Assembly: GCF_000247475.1 (NCBI RefSeq)
Contig: NZ_AHZC01000099.1
Location: 1-54,223 of the forward strand
Length of the DNA stretch: 54,223 bases
DNA from: Rhizobium sp. PDO1-076
Lineage (GTDB): Bacteria; Pseudomonadota; Alphaproteobacteria; Rhizobiales; Rhizobiaceae
Reading direction: 5' to 3'
The notes under the pieces are model-generated. The model was not told where the DNA came from. It worked only from the letters and a program-made list of their open reading frames with translations, and did no database searches. Below, in pieces: positions 41,448 to 50,281 of the stretch; the stretch's first letter is position 1; the number at the start of each line of letters is the position of its first letter. The translations under genes were made by a program, and so were the position numbers.

Positions 41448-42546
41448 GTCCGATGACCTCGCAATGTAAACCGAGTGCGGAAAGATAGGTGATGACGGCA
41501 GGCTGCTTGTCGCCGATAGCTTCTGCCACGATGGTGAGGATGCCAAGCGGCTTTCCGCCGATATAGTCGACGCGACCGTGGAGGATGTTGGGCCGGATGC
41601 CGAAGCGGGTGACCAGGTCCGAAAGGACAGGGGCATGGGCCGCATCTCCGGTAAAGATGATCCGCAAGACCGGATCCGTCGCCTCGGTGGGCACAGCCAG
41701 AAGCGTTCGCGTCACTTCCTGGGGGAGTTCATGGGCAACGATGCTGGACAGGAAGGATTTGGCCGTCACGGTCTCCGGGAAGGCGAAGACGTCGAAGGTC
41801 GGGCCGCCTTCGATAATGCGACCGGCCTCGATGACGGTCACATGGTCGGCGATCCGACGCACCACATCCATCTCGTGGGTGATGAGCACGATGGTCAGGC
41901 CCATGCGCCGGTTGATGTCCCGCAAGAGGTCGAGGATCTGTTCGGTTGTCTCCGGATCGAGCGCCGACGTCGCCTCGTCGGACAGCAGCACGTCGGGTTT
42001 CAGCGCAAGCGCGCGGGCGATCCCGATACGCTGCTTCTGCCCACCAGAGAGTTCCGCCGGATAGGCATTGGCCTTGGCGGACAGGCCGACGAGGTCGAGC
42101 AGTTCCGACACGCGCCGGTCGATCTCGCTCTTCGCGATGCCGGCAATTTCGAGCGGCAGCGCCACATTGCCGGCTGCCGTCCGCGACGAGAGCAGGCTGA
42201 AATGCTGGAAGATCATGCCGATCCGCCGGCGGGCGGAGCGCAGTGCCGCGATATTGAGACCGGTGATCTCCTGATCGGATACCCGAATGCGGCCGCTGGT
42301 CGGCTTGACCAGGCCGTTCAGGCAGCGCACCAGCGTGCTTTTCCCCGCCCCCGATCGGCCGATAATCCCATGAATCGAGCCTTCCGCGACTGACAGGTTT
42401 ATCCCGTCGAGCACCGCGGGGGCTGCCGGATCATAGACCTTGCGGAGGTCTTCGATTTCGATGACGGATCTCGCTTGGGCCTCGGTTAGCGCCGGCTTCG
42501 GCGCCTCCCTTGCTTCCTTCGCGAGATCGAGGGCGAGGATGCTCAT
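41401..42546 (-). CDS. metN: MetN, methionine-type ABC transporter ATPase, copy 2
   Basis: 381-residue ATPase: Walker A GRSGAGKS at 63-70, Q-loop MIFQHFSLLSSRTAAGNV, signature LSGGQKQRIGIARAL, Walker B DVLLSDEATSALD. The C-terminal NIL-type regulatory domain follows (from about residue 280, ending VITYLSALGLHCEVIGHAV). Its N terminus has an extra 28-residue Ala/Glu-rich lead compared with E. coli MetN. It begins 1 base after the metQ stop. Strongly similar to copy 1 but clearly diverged, so the two systems are not a recent duplication. Confidence 0.93.
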   Translation of the reverse strand: MSILALDLAKEAREAPKPALTEAQARSVIEIEDLRKVYDPAAPAVLDGINLSVAEGSIHGIIGRSGAGKSTLVRCLNGLVKPTSGRIRVSDQEITGLNIAALRSARRRIGMIFQHFSLLSSRTAAGNVALPLEIAGIAKSEIDRRVSELLDLVGLSAKANAYPAELSGGQKQRIGIARALALKPDVLLSDEATSALDPETTEQILDLLRDINRRMGLTIVLITHEMDVVRRIADHVTVIEAGRIIEGGPTFDVFAFPETVTAKSFLSSIVAHELPQEVTRTLLAVPTEATDPVLRIIFTGDAAHAPVLSDLVTRFGIRPNILHGRVDYIGGKPLGILTIVAEAIGDKQPAVITYLSALGLHCEVIGHAVRSVSAGSHRATA

Positions 42547-42547
42547 C

Positions 42548-43345
42548 TCACCAACCTGCGACGATGTTGCCGGCGAAGGTCTTTTCGATGAAGGCCTTCA
42601 CTTCCGGCGACTTGTAGGACTCAACCAGCGTCTTCACCCAGGCCGCATCCTTGTTTTTCTCGGCGACCGCGATCAGGCAGAAGTATTCCGACAGCTCGTC
42701 TTCGATGAGGATGCCGTCCTTGCTCGGATTGAGGCCCGCCGAGAGGGCGAAGTGCGAGGTGATGACCGAGAAATCCACGTCTTCGAGCGAGCGGGGAAGC
42801 TGCGCCGTTTCGAGAGGCAGGATCTTGATGTTCTTTGGATTGTCGATGATGTCGAGTTCGGTGGCGTTGAAGGTGAGACCTGGCGTGAGCTTGATCAGGC
42901 CACCGGCTTCGAGAAGCTTCAGAGCGCGGCCGAGGTTACTCGGATCGTTCGGGATCGTGACTTGGGCGCCTTCGGGCAGTTCGGCGATGGTCTTGTACTT
43001 GCGGGAATAGCCGGCCATTGGCAGGAGGACAGTTTTGCCGCCGACGGCGACGAGGTTGAGGCCACGATCGGCGTTCTGGCGGTCGAGATAGGGCGTATGC
43101 TGGAAGCCATTGGCATCCAGGTCGCCATCGTTGGTGGCAGGGTCGATCAGGGCGCCGTCGGAGAATTCGACGATCTGGATGTCGAGACCCTTGGCCTTGG
43201 CAATCGGCACGATGGCTTCGGCGATCTGCGCGTGCGGACCGGCGGTGACGCCGAACTTGATCGTTTCGGCCAGTGCCAGCGTATGGCTGGCGATCAGCAC
43301 CGAGGTTGCCGCGAGGGCATTGAGGAAGACAGAAGACAGGCGCAT
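42548..43345 (-). CDS. metQ: MetQ/NlpA-family substrate-binding protein, copy 2
   Basis: 265-residue exported protein, signal peptide 1-26 (cleaved near ALA-ETI), no lipobox. NlpA landmarks: IKFGVTAGPHAQIAEAI, FSDGALIDPATNDGDLDANGFQHTPYLDRQ, VTIPNDPSNLGRALKLLE. Compared with copy 1 the binding-site region differs (DPATNDGDLDANGFQH against NEALERGDIDANAFQH), which suggests a different ligand. It follows the FAD oxidase gene by 35 bases, so transporter and enzymes are one unit. Confidence 0.92.
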   Translation of the reverse strand: MRLSSVFLNALAATSVLIASHTLALAETIKFGVTAGPHAQIAEAIVPIAKAKGLDIQIVEFSDGALIDPATNDGDLDANGFQHTPYLDRQNADRGLNLVAVGGKTVLLPMAGYSRKYKTIAELPEGAQVTIPNDPSNLGRALKLLEAGGLIKLTPGLTFNATELDIIDNPKNIKILPLETAQLPRSLEDVDFSVITSHFALSAGLNPSKDGILIEDELSEYFCLIAVAEKNKDAAWVKTLVESYKSPEVKAFIEKTFAGNIVAGW

Positions 43346-43380
43346 GCAGGTTTGTCCTTTTCGTTTGATGGGTCTCAGCC

Positions 43381-44766
43381 TTAAAGGTCCGGGAGGACCT
43401 TGCCGGGGTTGAGGATGTTGTGGGGGTCGAGAGTGGCCTTGATGGCGTGCATCATGCGCACCGCTTCGATCCCATGTTCTTCAAGCTGGAAATCGCGCTT
43501 GCCGAGGCCGACGCCGTGTTCGCCGCTGGCGGTTCCGCCAACTGCAAGCGCCCGGCGTACGATGCGGTCGGCGTAAAGGGCGACCTCGTCTTCCTCGTCG
43601 TCGCGCAGCATAAAGACGCAGTGGAAATTGCCGTCGCCGACATGGCCGACGATGTAGGCTGGGATGGCAGATGTTGCGACGTCGTTGCGCGTTTCGAGGA
43701 TCACGTCTGCCAGCTTCGAGATCGGCACGCAGACATCACTCGGCCAGGAATGGGCACCGGGGCGTTCGGCCTTGGCCCAGGCGAGGCAGTCGCGCCGGAT
43801 GGTCCAGAGCAGGTTGGCCGCGGCTTGGGTCTCTGCCCAGATCAGGGGCGTGCCGCCGCAGTCTTCGATCAGCCCGCCAATCGTCGAGGCAAGGCCTTCG
43901 ATTTCGCTCGCATAGCCGTGAAATTCGAAGAAGAGAGCTGGCAGGGGCGGCAGCGAAAGCGCGCCACGACGGTTGATTACCTCGACCAGCGGCTGATCGA
44001 TGAGTTCGACGCGACCGATGGCAAGGCCTGCCTTCTTGATCGCGGTTACTGCTTCGACGGCGCCTGCCAGTGTTTCGAAGCTCGCATGGGCCGACTTGGC
44101 ATCGGGGAGGGGATGCAGGCGCAGCGTCACTTCGGTGACGATGCCGAGCGTACCTTCCGAGCCGACGAACAGACGGGTGAGGTCGTAGCCGGAGGAGGAT
44201 TTACGGGCAAGCGTACCTGTTTTGACGATCTCGCCGGTGCCGGTCACGACGGTCAGTCCGAGAACGTTTTCCCGCATCACGCCATAGCGCACGGCATTGG
44301 TGCCGCTGGCACCGGTCGACGCCATGCCACCGATAGAGGCATTGGCACCGGGGTCGACGGGAAAGAAGAGGCCGGTGTCGCGCAGGTGCTTGTTGAGATC
44401 CAGGCGGCGCACGCCCGCGCCGACCCGGGCGATCATGTCGTCTGGGCGGATCTCGATGATCGAGTTCAGCCGGCTGGTGTCGAGCGAGATCGCGCCGACT
44501 TCCGGAACCGCACCGCCTTCCAGCCCAGATCCGGCGCCGAACGGTGTTACCGGTATGCCGTAGCGTATGGCGATCTGTACGATGTCGGCTACATCCTGTG
44601 TGCTTGCGGGATAGACGACCACGCCGGGCGATTGCCTGTCATGATGGCTTTCGTCGCCGGCATGCAGCGAAAGCGCGGATTGTCCCGTTTGGGCATCTGC
44701 ACCGTACCGATCTTTGAGTTCGGCAATGGCGAGGCTCCAATCGGAGCGCCGGGAGTGCAGGTTCAC
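43381..44766 (-). CDS. FAD-linked 2-hydroxyacid oxidase/dehydrogenase (GlcD/D-lactate dehydrogenase type), copy 2
   Basis: 461-residue VAO/PCMH flavoprotein paralogous to the one at 14587-15963: TPFGAGSGLEGGAVPEVG, DPGANASIGGMASTGASGTN and SSSGYDLTRLFVGSEGTLG for FAD binding, GHVGDGNFHCVFM and ASGEHGVGLGKR in the C-terminal domain. It starts with a GTG (44766) overlapping the stop of the aminotransferase gene (GTGA). Coupling to a methionine-aminotransferase-like enzyme and a methionine-type importer suggests that it oxidises 2-hydroxy-4-methylthiobutyrate to the 2-oxo acid; D-lactate or glycolate would be the default family substrates. Confidence 0.85.
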   Translation of the reverse strand: MNLHSRRSDWSLAIAELKDRYGADAQTGQSALSLHAGDESHHDRQSPGVVVYPASTQDVADIVQIAIRYGIPVTPFGAGSGLEGGAVPEVGAISLDTSRLNSIIEIRPDDMIARVGAGVRRLDLNKHLRDTGLFFPVDPGANASIGGMASTGASGTNAVRYGVMRENVLGLTVVTGTGEIVKTGTLARKSSSGYDLTRLFVGSEGTLGIVTEVTLRLHPLPDAKSAHASFETLAGAVEAVTAIKKAGLAIGRVELIDQPLVEVINRRGALSLPPLPALFFEFHGYASEIEGLASTIGGLIEDCGGTPLIWAETQAAANLLWTIRRDCLAWAKAERPGAHSWPSDVCVPISKLADVILETRNDVATSAIPAYIVGHVGDGNFHCVFMLRDDEEDEVALYADRIVRRALAVGGTASGEHGVGLGKRDFQLEEHGIEAVRMMHAIKATLDPHNILNPGKVLPDL

Positions 44767-45944
44767 GACGCGACCTCTAGCGCCTCGCCGGCGCGCCAGC
44801 GGGCCAGCCGCTCCACGGCTTCCTTCAGCGTGGATTCGCTTTTGGCGAAACAGAAGCGGATATGGGAGGTCACGTCGCGCGCGCCGTAAAACGAGGATAC
44901 CGGTACGGGCGTGACGCCGGAGGAAAGAGTCAGATGCCGGGCAAAGGCGAGATCATCGGCCTTTCGGTCGAGGGGGGAAATGTCGGCGACGGCGAAATAG
45001 GTGGCTGGAACATCCGCCACGTTGAAACCCGCCTGACGCAGCCCGGAGACCAGCACGTCGCGGCGGCCGGCAAGCGCCTTGCGCAGATTTAGGAAATAAG
45101 CATCCGGCAGATTCAGTCCAACCGCGACCGCAGACTGCAGTGCCGGGGGCGTGGTGAATGTGACATATTGGTGCGCCCGGGCGATCGGCTGCAGCAGGTG
45201 GGACTCTGCCGTCACGTAACCGACCTTCCACCCTGTCAGAGAAAAGCTCTTGCCTGCCGAGCCGATGCGGACCACGCGATCGCGGATGGACGGCAGCGCG
45301 AAGAACGAGTGAAACGGGCGGTCGTCAAAGACGAGATGCTCGTAGACTTCGTCCGCAACGATCACCAGGTCTTGCTCGATGGCGATATCGGCAATCAGTT
45401 GCCGCTCCTCGGGCGTGAAAATCTTGCCGATCGGGTTCATCGGCGTGTTGACGACAATGAGGCGGGTGCGGTCGGTGATCGCCGCGCGTAGACGCTCGGT
45501 ATCGATCGCCCAGTCGGGCGGAGCGAGGCGAACGGGTACGACACGTCCGCCGGCTCGACGGATGAGGGTCGCATAGGCGTCGTAGACAGGTTCAATGAGA
45601 ATGACCTCGTCGTCCGGCTGAAGGAGCGCAAGGAACGTGTCGGCGAGTGCTTCCGTCGCACCAGATGTGACCAGCACCTCGCGTTCCCAATCCACCGATA
45701 GACCCAGAAACCGCCGCGCATTGTCTGCAACGGCTTGTCGCAGAGCCGGAAGGCCCATCATGGGTGGATATTGGTGCGATCCCGTCCGCAACGCGATCAC
45801 AGCCGCCTCGATCAATTCCTGCGGTTCAAACCCTTCGGGAAAGCCTTGGCCGAGATTGATGGCTCCGGTATCGGTGGCCAGTCGTGACATCGCTTCGAAG
45901 ATCGATGTACCCGATGAGGCAAAAATCGGATTGATGGCCGTCAT
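44763..45944 (-). CDS. Class I/II PLP aminotransferase, methionine aminotransferase (YbdL)-like
   Basis: 393-residue fold-type I aminotransferase. Start PIFASSGTSIFEAMSRLA and INLGQGFPEGFEPQELI are typical of the YbdL/kynurenine aminotransferase branch. NTPMNPIGKIF, ADEVYEHLVFDD and the PLP lysine K232 in SAGKSFSLTGWKVGY are intact. E. coli YbdL is known to transaminate methionine/2-oxo-4-methylthiobutyrate. The ATG at 45944 is preferred to one six codons upstream. First gene of the operon with FAD oxidase, metQNI and dioxygenase. A TCTA-N9-TAGA-like element ends 39 bases upstream. Confidence 0.85.
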   Translation of the reverse strand: MTAINPIFASSGTSIFEAMSRLATDTGAINLGQGFPEGFEPQELIEAAVIALRTGSHQYPPMMGLPALRQAVADNARRFLGLSVDWEREVLVTSGATEALADTFLALLQPDDEVILIEPVYDAYATLIRRAGGRVVPVRLAPPDWAIDTERLRAAITDRTRLIVVNTPMNPIGKIFTPEERQLIADIAIEQDLVIVADEVYEHLVFDDRPFHSFFALPSIRDRVVRIGSAGKSFSLTGWKVGYVTAESHLLQPIARAHQYVTFTTPPALQSAVAVGLNLPDAYFLNLRKALAGRRDVLVSGLRQAGFNVADVPATYFAVADISPLDRKADDLAFARHLTLSSGVTPVPVSSFYGARDVTSHIRFCFAKSESTLKEAVERLARWRAGEALEVAS

Positions 45945-45982
45945 GCTGCACTGCTCCCGCATCTGAAGGGCATAGCTTATTG

Positions 45983-45999
45983 ACTATAAAGTTGGTAGA
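45983..45999 (-). promoter_or_regulatory. Candidate operator, TCTA-N9-TAGA-like (site 8)
   Basis: ACTATAAAGTTGGTAGA, one base off the pattern, followed at a short distance by a second GTAGA half (46003-46007). It lies 39 bases upstream of the aminotransferase start, in the divergent region shared with the DszA-like operon. Confidence 0.6.
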
Positions 46000-46137
46000 C
46001 AAAGTAGATTTTTGCGAAATCCGGTGTCGGACGATAAATTCTTTCCAATGGTGGGGGACCTGGACGCTGAGCCTCACTCTGGATGTGCACGAGCCCAGGA
46101 GTGCCCCAACCATCAGAAAAAAATTTCCAACAAACAG

Positions 46138-46154
46138 TCTATAAAAAATATATA
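46138..46154 (+). promoter_or_regulatory. Candidate operator/promoter, TCTA-N9-TAGA-like (site 9)
   Basis: TCTATAAAAAATATATA, one base off the pattern and overlapping a perfect TATAAT hexamer at 46151-46156, 70 bases upstream of the DszA-like gene at 46226. A good -35 box is not visible at the right distance, so an activated promoter is likely. Confidence 0.5.
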
Positions 46155-46225
46155 ATAACTGTTCATTCGGATGTGATTGGCGATGCTAATGCCATGGCAG
46201 CCTGAAATCCGGATGGGATATAGGA

Positions 46226-47635
46226 ATGAGCAAGCAGATACATTTCAACGCTTTCGACATGAATTGCGTTGGCCATCAGTCGCCCGGACTATGGGCGCAT
46301 CCACGCGATAGGTCTTGGAAATACAAAGATCTCGACTATTGGCAGGATCTCGCCCGGACACTGGAAAAAGGCATCTTTGACGGCATCTTTATCGCCGATG
46401 TGATCGGCTACTACGATGTCTACAAGTCAAACAACTACCACGCCATTCACCAGGCGGCGCAGATCCCGGTCAATGACCCGATCCAGCTTGCAGCGCCCAT
46501 TGCGCTGGCTACCGAGCACCTGGGTATCGGCATCACGGCGTCAATATCATTCGAGCATCCCTATCCCTTTGCCCGACGCCTTGCGACGGCTGACCACCTC
46601 ACGAAGGGCCGCGTCGGCTGGAACATCGTCACCTCCTATCTGGAGAGCGGTGCGAAGAATATCGGGCAGGGCGGTCTGCGCTCGCATGATAACCGCTACG
46701 AGGTGGCTCATGAGTATCTGGAGGTCATCTATAAGCTGCTCGAAGGTTCCTGGGAGGAGGGCGCTGTGCTGCGCGACCGCGAGAAACGGATCTTCACTGA
46801 TCCCTCTAGGGTGCATGAGATCGGCCATAAGGGTCGCTTCTTCGACGTGCCGGGCTATGCGCTGACCGAACCGTCGCCGCAACGCACACCTGTTCTCTAC
46901 CAAGCCGGGGCCTCGGGTCCGGGCAAGCAGTTTGCCGCCGAGCACGCCGAATGCGTTTTCGTCGCAGCCCAGACCAAGACGATCCTAAAGAACTATGTCC
47001 GTGACGTACGCTCCCGTGCAGCCGCCGTTGGCCGCGACGCCTCCAAATTCCGCATCTATAATCTCCTCACGGTGATCGTTGACGAGACCGACGATAAAGC
47101 GCGTGCGAAGTTCCGCGACTACCTCGACTACGTTTCCTATGACGGCTCGCTGGTCTTCATGTCCGGCTGGACCGGTGTCGACTTCTCCCACTACGCGCCC
47201 GACGATCTCGTCCGCAAGGTGGAGACCAACGCCATCCATTCGGCGATCGAGAGCCTGTCGGAAGGCGATCCGAACAAGCGCTGGACGATCAAGGAACTCG
47301 CTGAATGGGGCGGCATCGGCGGCATGGGACCCGTGATTGTCGGCTCGCCTTCGACCGTGGCGGATGAGTTGCAGGCCTGGGTCGAGGAGACCGATGTCGA
47401 CGGCTTCAACCTTGCCTATGCCGTCACCCCCGAAAGCTTCGAGGACATCGTCGGTTATCTCGTGCCCGAGCTTCAGAAACGTGGCGTCTACCCGACCGGC
47501 TACAAGCCCGGCACCCTGCGCGAAAAACTGTTCGGCGAGGGGCCCTATCTGCCCAAGGCGCATCCGGCCAATCGTTACCGCGACATCGAAACCTACAAAC
47601 GCAACCAGGCGACCGTGCTGGCCAATGCCAGCTGA
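46226..47635 (+). CDS. DszA/NtaA-type FMNH2-dependent monooxygenase (LLM class)
   Basis: 469-residue flavin monooxygenase of the NtaA/SnaA/DszA/SoxA subfamily. Landmarks: QIHFNAFDMNCVGHQSPGLWAHPRD start, DLARTLEKGIFDGIFIADVIG, GRVGWNIVTSYLESGAKNIG, SPQRTPVLYQAGASGPGKQFAAEHAE, and a C terminus of the VYPTGYKPGTLREKLFG kind. Family members cleave C-S or C-N bonds (DBT sulfone in DszA, nitrilotriacetate in NtaA). With two SfnB/DszC-like genes downstream, a sulfur substrate such as a sulfone or thioether is likely. First gene of a plus-strand operon, 32 bases ahead of the next gene. Paralogue at 51374-52759. Confidence 0.88.
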   Translation: MSKQIHFNAFDMNCVGHQSPGLWAHPRDRSWKYKDLDYWQDLARTLEKGIFDGIFIADVIGYYDVYKSNNYHAIHQAAQIPVNDPIQLAAPIALATEHLGIGITASISFEHPYPFARRLATADHLTKGRVGWNIVTSYLESGAKNIGQGGLRSHDNRYEVAHEYLEVIYKLLEGSWEEGAVLRDREKRIFTDPSRVHEIGHKGRFFDVPGYALTEPSPQRTPVLYQAGASGPGKQFAAEHAECVFVAAQTKTILKNYVRDVRSRAAAVGRDASKFRIYNLLTVIVDETDDKARAKFRDYLDYVSYDGSLVFMSGWTGVDFSHYAPDDLVRKVETNAIHSAIESLSEGDPNKRWTIKELAEWGGIGGMGPVIVGSPSTVADELQAWVEETDVDGFNLAYAVTPESFEDIVGYLVPELQKRGVYPTGYKPGTLREKLFGEGPYLPKAHPANRYRDIETYKRNQATVLANAS

Positions 47636-47667
47636 GATCGACGGCTCAACCATCAAGGGGCTTTCCC

Positions 47668-48936
47668 ATGGGAAACATTAGCGAAACCAAGATCGATTAC
47701 AGCGTCCATCCGCGGGTCAATTCCACCGACCCGTTCACGGCGCGACCGCGCCCCGCCAAGCCGGCGCATGTGATCAAGACCGACGAAGAGGCAATCGAGA
47801 TCGCCGAGAAACTGGCAGCGAGCTTCAAGTCCGGTGCGGCGCTCCGCGACCGCGAGGGTCTGCTGCCGATCGCCGAGCTTGACGAATACTCGCAGAGCGG
47901 CCTCTGGAGCATCAATGTGCCCAAGGCCTATGGCGGCCCTGAGGTCTCCTATGCGACGCTGGCCAAGGTAATCGCCACGATTGCCGCCGCCGATCCGGCC
48001 ATTGCCCAGATCACTCAGAACCATCTGGCGATCGTTGCGACTGTGGACCTTGACGGTACGGAAGAGCAAAAGAAGCTGTTCTTCGGCTGGGCGCTGGAAG
48101 GCATCCGTTACGGCAACGCCTTCTCCGAGGCAAAGAGCAAGACCGTCGCCGATTTCGAAACCAAGGTCGTGCATGACGGCGATGACGTCATCGTCAACGG
48201 CGAGAAGTTCTACACGACCGGCGCGCTGCTTGCCCATATCGTCCCGATTGTCGGTGTCGACGAGACAGGGCAGGGTTATCTGGTTTTCGCCGACCGCGAA
48301 GCGCCGGGCCTCACGGTCACCAACAACTGGTCGAGCTTCGGTCAGCGGACCACCGCTTCCGGTTCGGTCAAGATCGAGAATGTGCGTGTGCCGAAGGGCC
48401 GTGCCTTGAAGGTCACCTCCTTCGATCACCCGACCGTCGGCGGCCCGGTTTCGCAGATCATTCAGTCGGCGATCGATGTCGGCATTGCGCGCGGAACGAT
48501 CGACGACACGATCGAATTCGTCAGCAAGTTCAGCCGTCCCTGGATCGACAGTGGCAAGGCGACGGCCGGTGAAGACCTCTTCACCATCGCCCAGATCGGT
48601 GACCTGAAGATCAAGCTGCATGCGGCCGAAGCCCTGCTGGAAATCGCCGGACGCAGCATCGACGTGGCGCGCGCCAATCCGACGCTGGAAACGGTATCCG
48701 AAGCGACCATCAAGACGGGCGAGTCCAAGGTACTGACCACCGAAATCGCGATCCTCTCGACCAATAAGCTGTTCGAGCTTGCTGGAACGCGCTCGACGCT
48801 TGCCGAGCATGGTCTCGACCGTCACTGGCGCAATGCCCGCGTTCATACGCTGCATGATCCGGTCCGCTGGAAGTTCTACCATGTCGGCAATTATTACCTG
48901 AATGGCGTTCACCCGCCGCGTCATGCCTGGAATTGA
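47668..48936 (+). CDS. SfnB/DszC-type acyl-CoA dehydrogenase-fold flavoenzyme, copy 1
   Basis: 422-residue protein. The N-terminal segment AHVIKTDEEAIEIAEKLAASFKSGAALRDRE and the C-terminal block LDRHWRNARVHTLHDP followed by VRWKFYHVGNYYLNG are typical of SfnB and DszC. DszC-like members are FMNH2-dependent monooxygenases, not dehydrogenases. SfnB is known from the dimethylsulfone (sfn) gene cluster of Pseudomonas. It may carry out S-oxidation ahead of C-S cleavage by the DszA-like partner, or a later step. Strongly similar to the next gene, so a tandem duplication. Confidence 0.85.
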   Translation: MGNISETKIDYSVHPRVNSTDPFTARPRPAKPAHVIKTDEEAIEIAEKLAASFKSGAALRDREGLLPIAELDEYSQSGLWSINVPKAYGGPEVSYATLAKVIATIAAADPAIAQITQNHLAIVATVDLDGTEEQKKLFFGWALEGIRYGNAFSEAKSKTVADFETKVVHDGDDVIVNGEKFYTTGALLAHIVPIVGVDETGQGYLVFADREAPGLTVTNNWSSFGQRTTASGSVKIENVRVPKGRALKVTSFDHPTVGGPVSQIIQSAIDVGIARGTIDDTIEFVSKFSRPWIDSGKATAGEDLFTIAQIGDLKIKLHAAEALLEIAGRSIDVARANPTLETVSEATIKTGESKVLTTEIAILSTNKLFELAGTRSTLAEHGLDRHWRNARVHTLHDPVRWKFYHVGNYYLNGVHPPRHAWN

Positions 48937-48944
48937 GCCCCGCG

Positions 48945-50207
48945 ATGAGCACGAATGATCGCAAACTGCACCGGGAGGCAGCACTCACTGCCGGCCGTCC
49001 GGCTCCGCATATCGCTCCGCGCAGGACGCTTGCGCATGTCATCCGCGACGATGCCGAGGCCATCCAGGTGGCCAAGGATCTGGCACGGGAATTCGCCGTC
49101 GGTGCTGCCCAGCGTGACCGCGAGCGGCGTCTGCCGCTCGGCGAGATCGACCGCTTTTCGCAAAGCGGTCTCTGGGCGATCAGCATCCCGAAGGAATATG
49201 GCGGGGCCGGTGTTTCGGCCGTCACGCTGGCCGAAGTCACCGCCATCATCTCGGCGGCGGATTCTTCGATCGGGCAGATCCCGCAGAACCATTTCTACAT
49301 GGTTGAGGCGCTGCGGTTGAACGGAACTGAGGAACAGAAGCGGCATTATTTCCGCCGCGTTCTGGACGGTGATCGCCTCGGCAATGCCTTCACCGAGATC
49401 GGTACGAAGACGCCTGTCGACTATAAGACGCACTTTGCCGAGCGCGATGGGAAGCTCTACCTCAGCGGTCAGAAGTTCTACGCCACCGGGTCGCTGTTTG
49501 CACACATCGTCGTTGCCGTTGCCAAGGGTCCCGGCGATCGGGTCTATCTGGTCTTCGTCGACCGAGCGACGCCCGGCCTCGATTTCGTCGATGACTGGTC
49601 GTCCTTCGGCCAGCGGTCGACGGGCAGCGGCACGGTGACTTTCGACGAAATCGAGGTGACCCACTTCCAGATCGTCGATCACGACAAGAGCTTTGAGACC
49701 CCGACGCCGATGGGCCCCTTTGCGCAGATCATCCATGCGGCGGTCCAGGTCGGGATCGCGCGTGGGGCGCTTGCCGAAACGATCTCCTATGTCCGCGCCC
49801 ATGCGCGGCCGTTCTTCGAGCTGAGCATCGAACACGGCTACGAGGATCCGCACACGATTCACGGCGTCGGTGATGTCGCCATTCGGGTTCATGCGGCCGA
49901 TGCGCTGCTTGCCCGTGCAGGGCGCATCCTTGATCGCGCCACGGCTGAGCCCAATGCCACGACGGTTGCCGAGGCCTCGATTGCGGTCGCTGAAGTGAAG
50001 GCGCTTGGAACCGAAGTCGCGCAGCTCGCGGCGACCAAGCTCATCGAGTTTGGCGGTGCCCGATCGACGCTGGAGAGCTATGGCCTCGATCGCTACTGGC
50101 GCAATGCAAGGACACATTCACTGCATGATCCGGTGCGCTGGAAGTATCACCATATCGGCAACTTCTATCTCAACGGTACCCTGCCGCCCCGGCATGGCGC
50201 ACTCTGA
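48945..50207 (+). CDS. SfnB/DszC-type acyl-CoA dehydrogenase-fold flavoenzyme, copy 2
   Basis: 420-residue paralogue of the preceding gene: LAHVIRDDAEAIQVAKDLAREFAVGAAQRDRE start and LDRYWRNARTHSLHDP near the end. The ATG at 48945 lies 8 bases after the upstream stop; a TTG at 48933 is a less likely start. The pair has diverged over most of the length, for instance in the substrate-facing region around residues 220-270 (RATPGLDFVDDWSSFGQR is kept, flanks differ). Two such genes in tandem may form a hetero-oligomer or act on different oxidation states; this is inference. Confidence 0.85.
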   Translation: MSTNDRKLHREAALTAGRPAPHIAPRRTLAHVIRDDAEAIQVAKDLAREFAVGAAQRDRERRLPLGEIDRFSQSGLWAISIPKEYGGAGVSAVTLAEVTAIISAADSSIGQIPQNHFYMVEALRLNGTEEQKRHYFRRVLDGDRLGNAFTEIGTKTPVDYKTHFAERDGKLYLSGQKFYATGSLFAHIVVAVAKGPGDRVYLVFVDRATPGLDFVDDWSSFGQRSTGSGTVTFDEIEVTHFQIVDHDKSFETPTPMGPFAQIIHAAVQVGIARGALAETISYVRAHARPFFELSIEHGYEDPHTIHGVGDVAIRVHAADALLARAGRILDRATAEPNATTVAEASIAVAEVKALGTEVAQLAATKLIEFGGARSTLESYGLDRYWRNARTHSLHDPVRWKYHHIGNFYLNGTLPPRHGAL

Positions 50208-50281
50208 TCCCTGGCATGCCAACTTGCCGGTGCGTGGCTCTGTCACGTGCCGGCCTTTTCTTTGACAATAGGACCTTTGAA

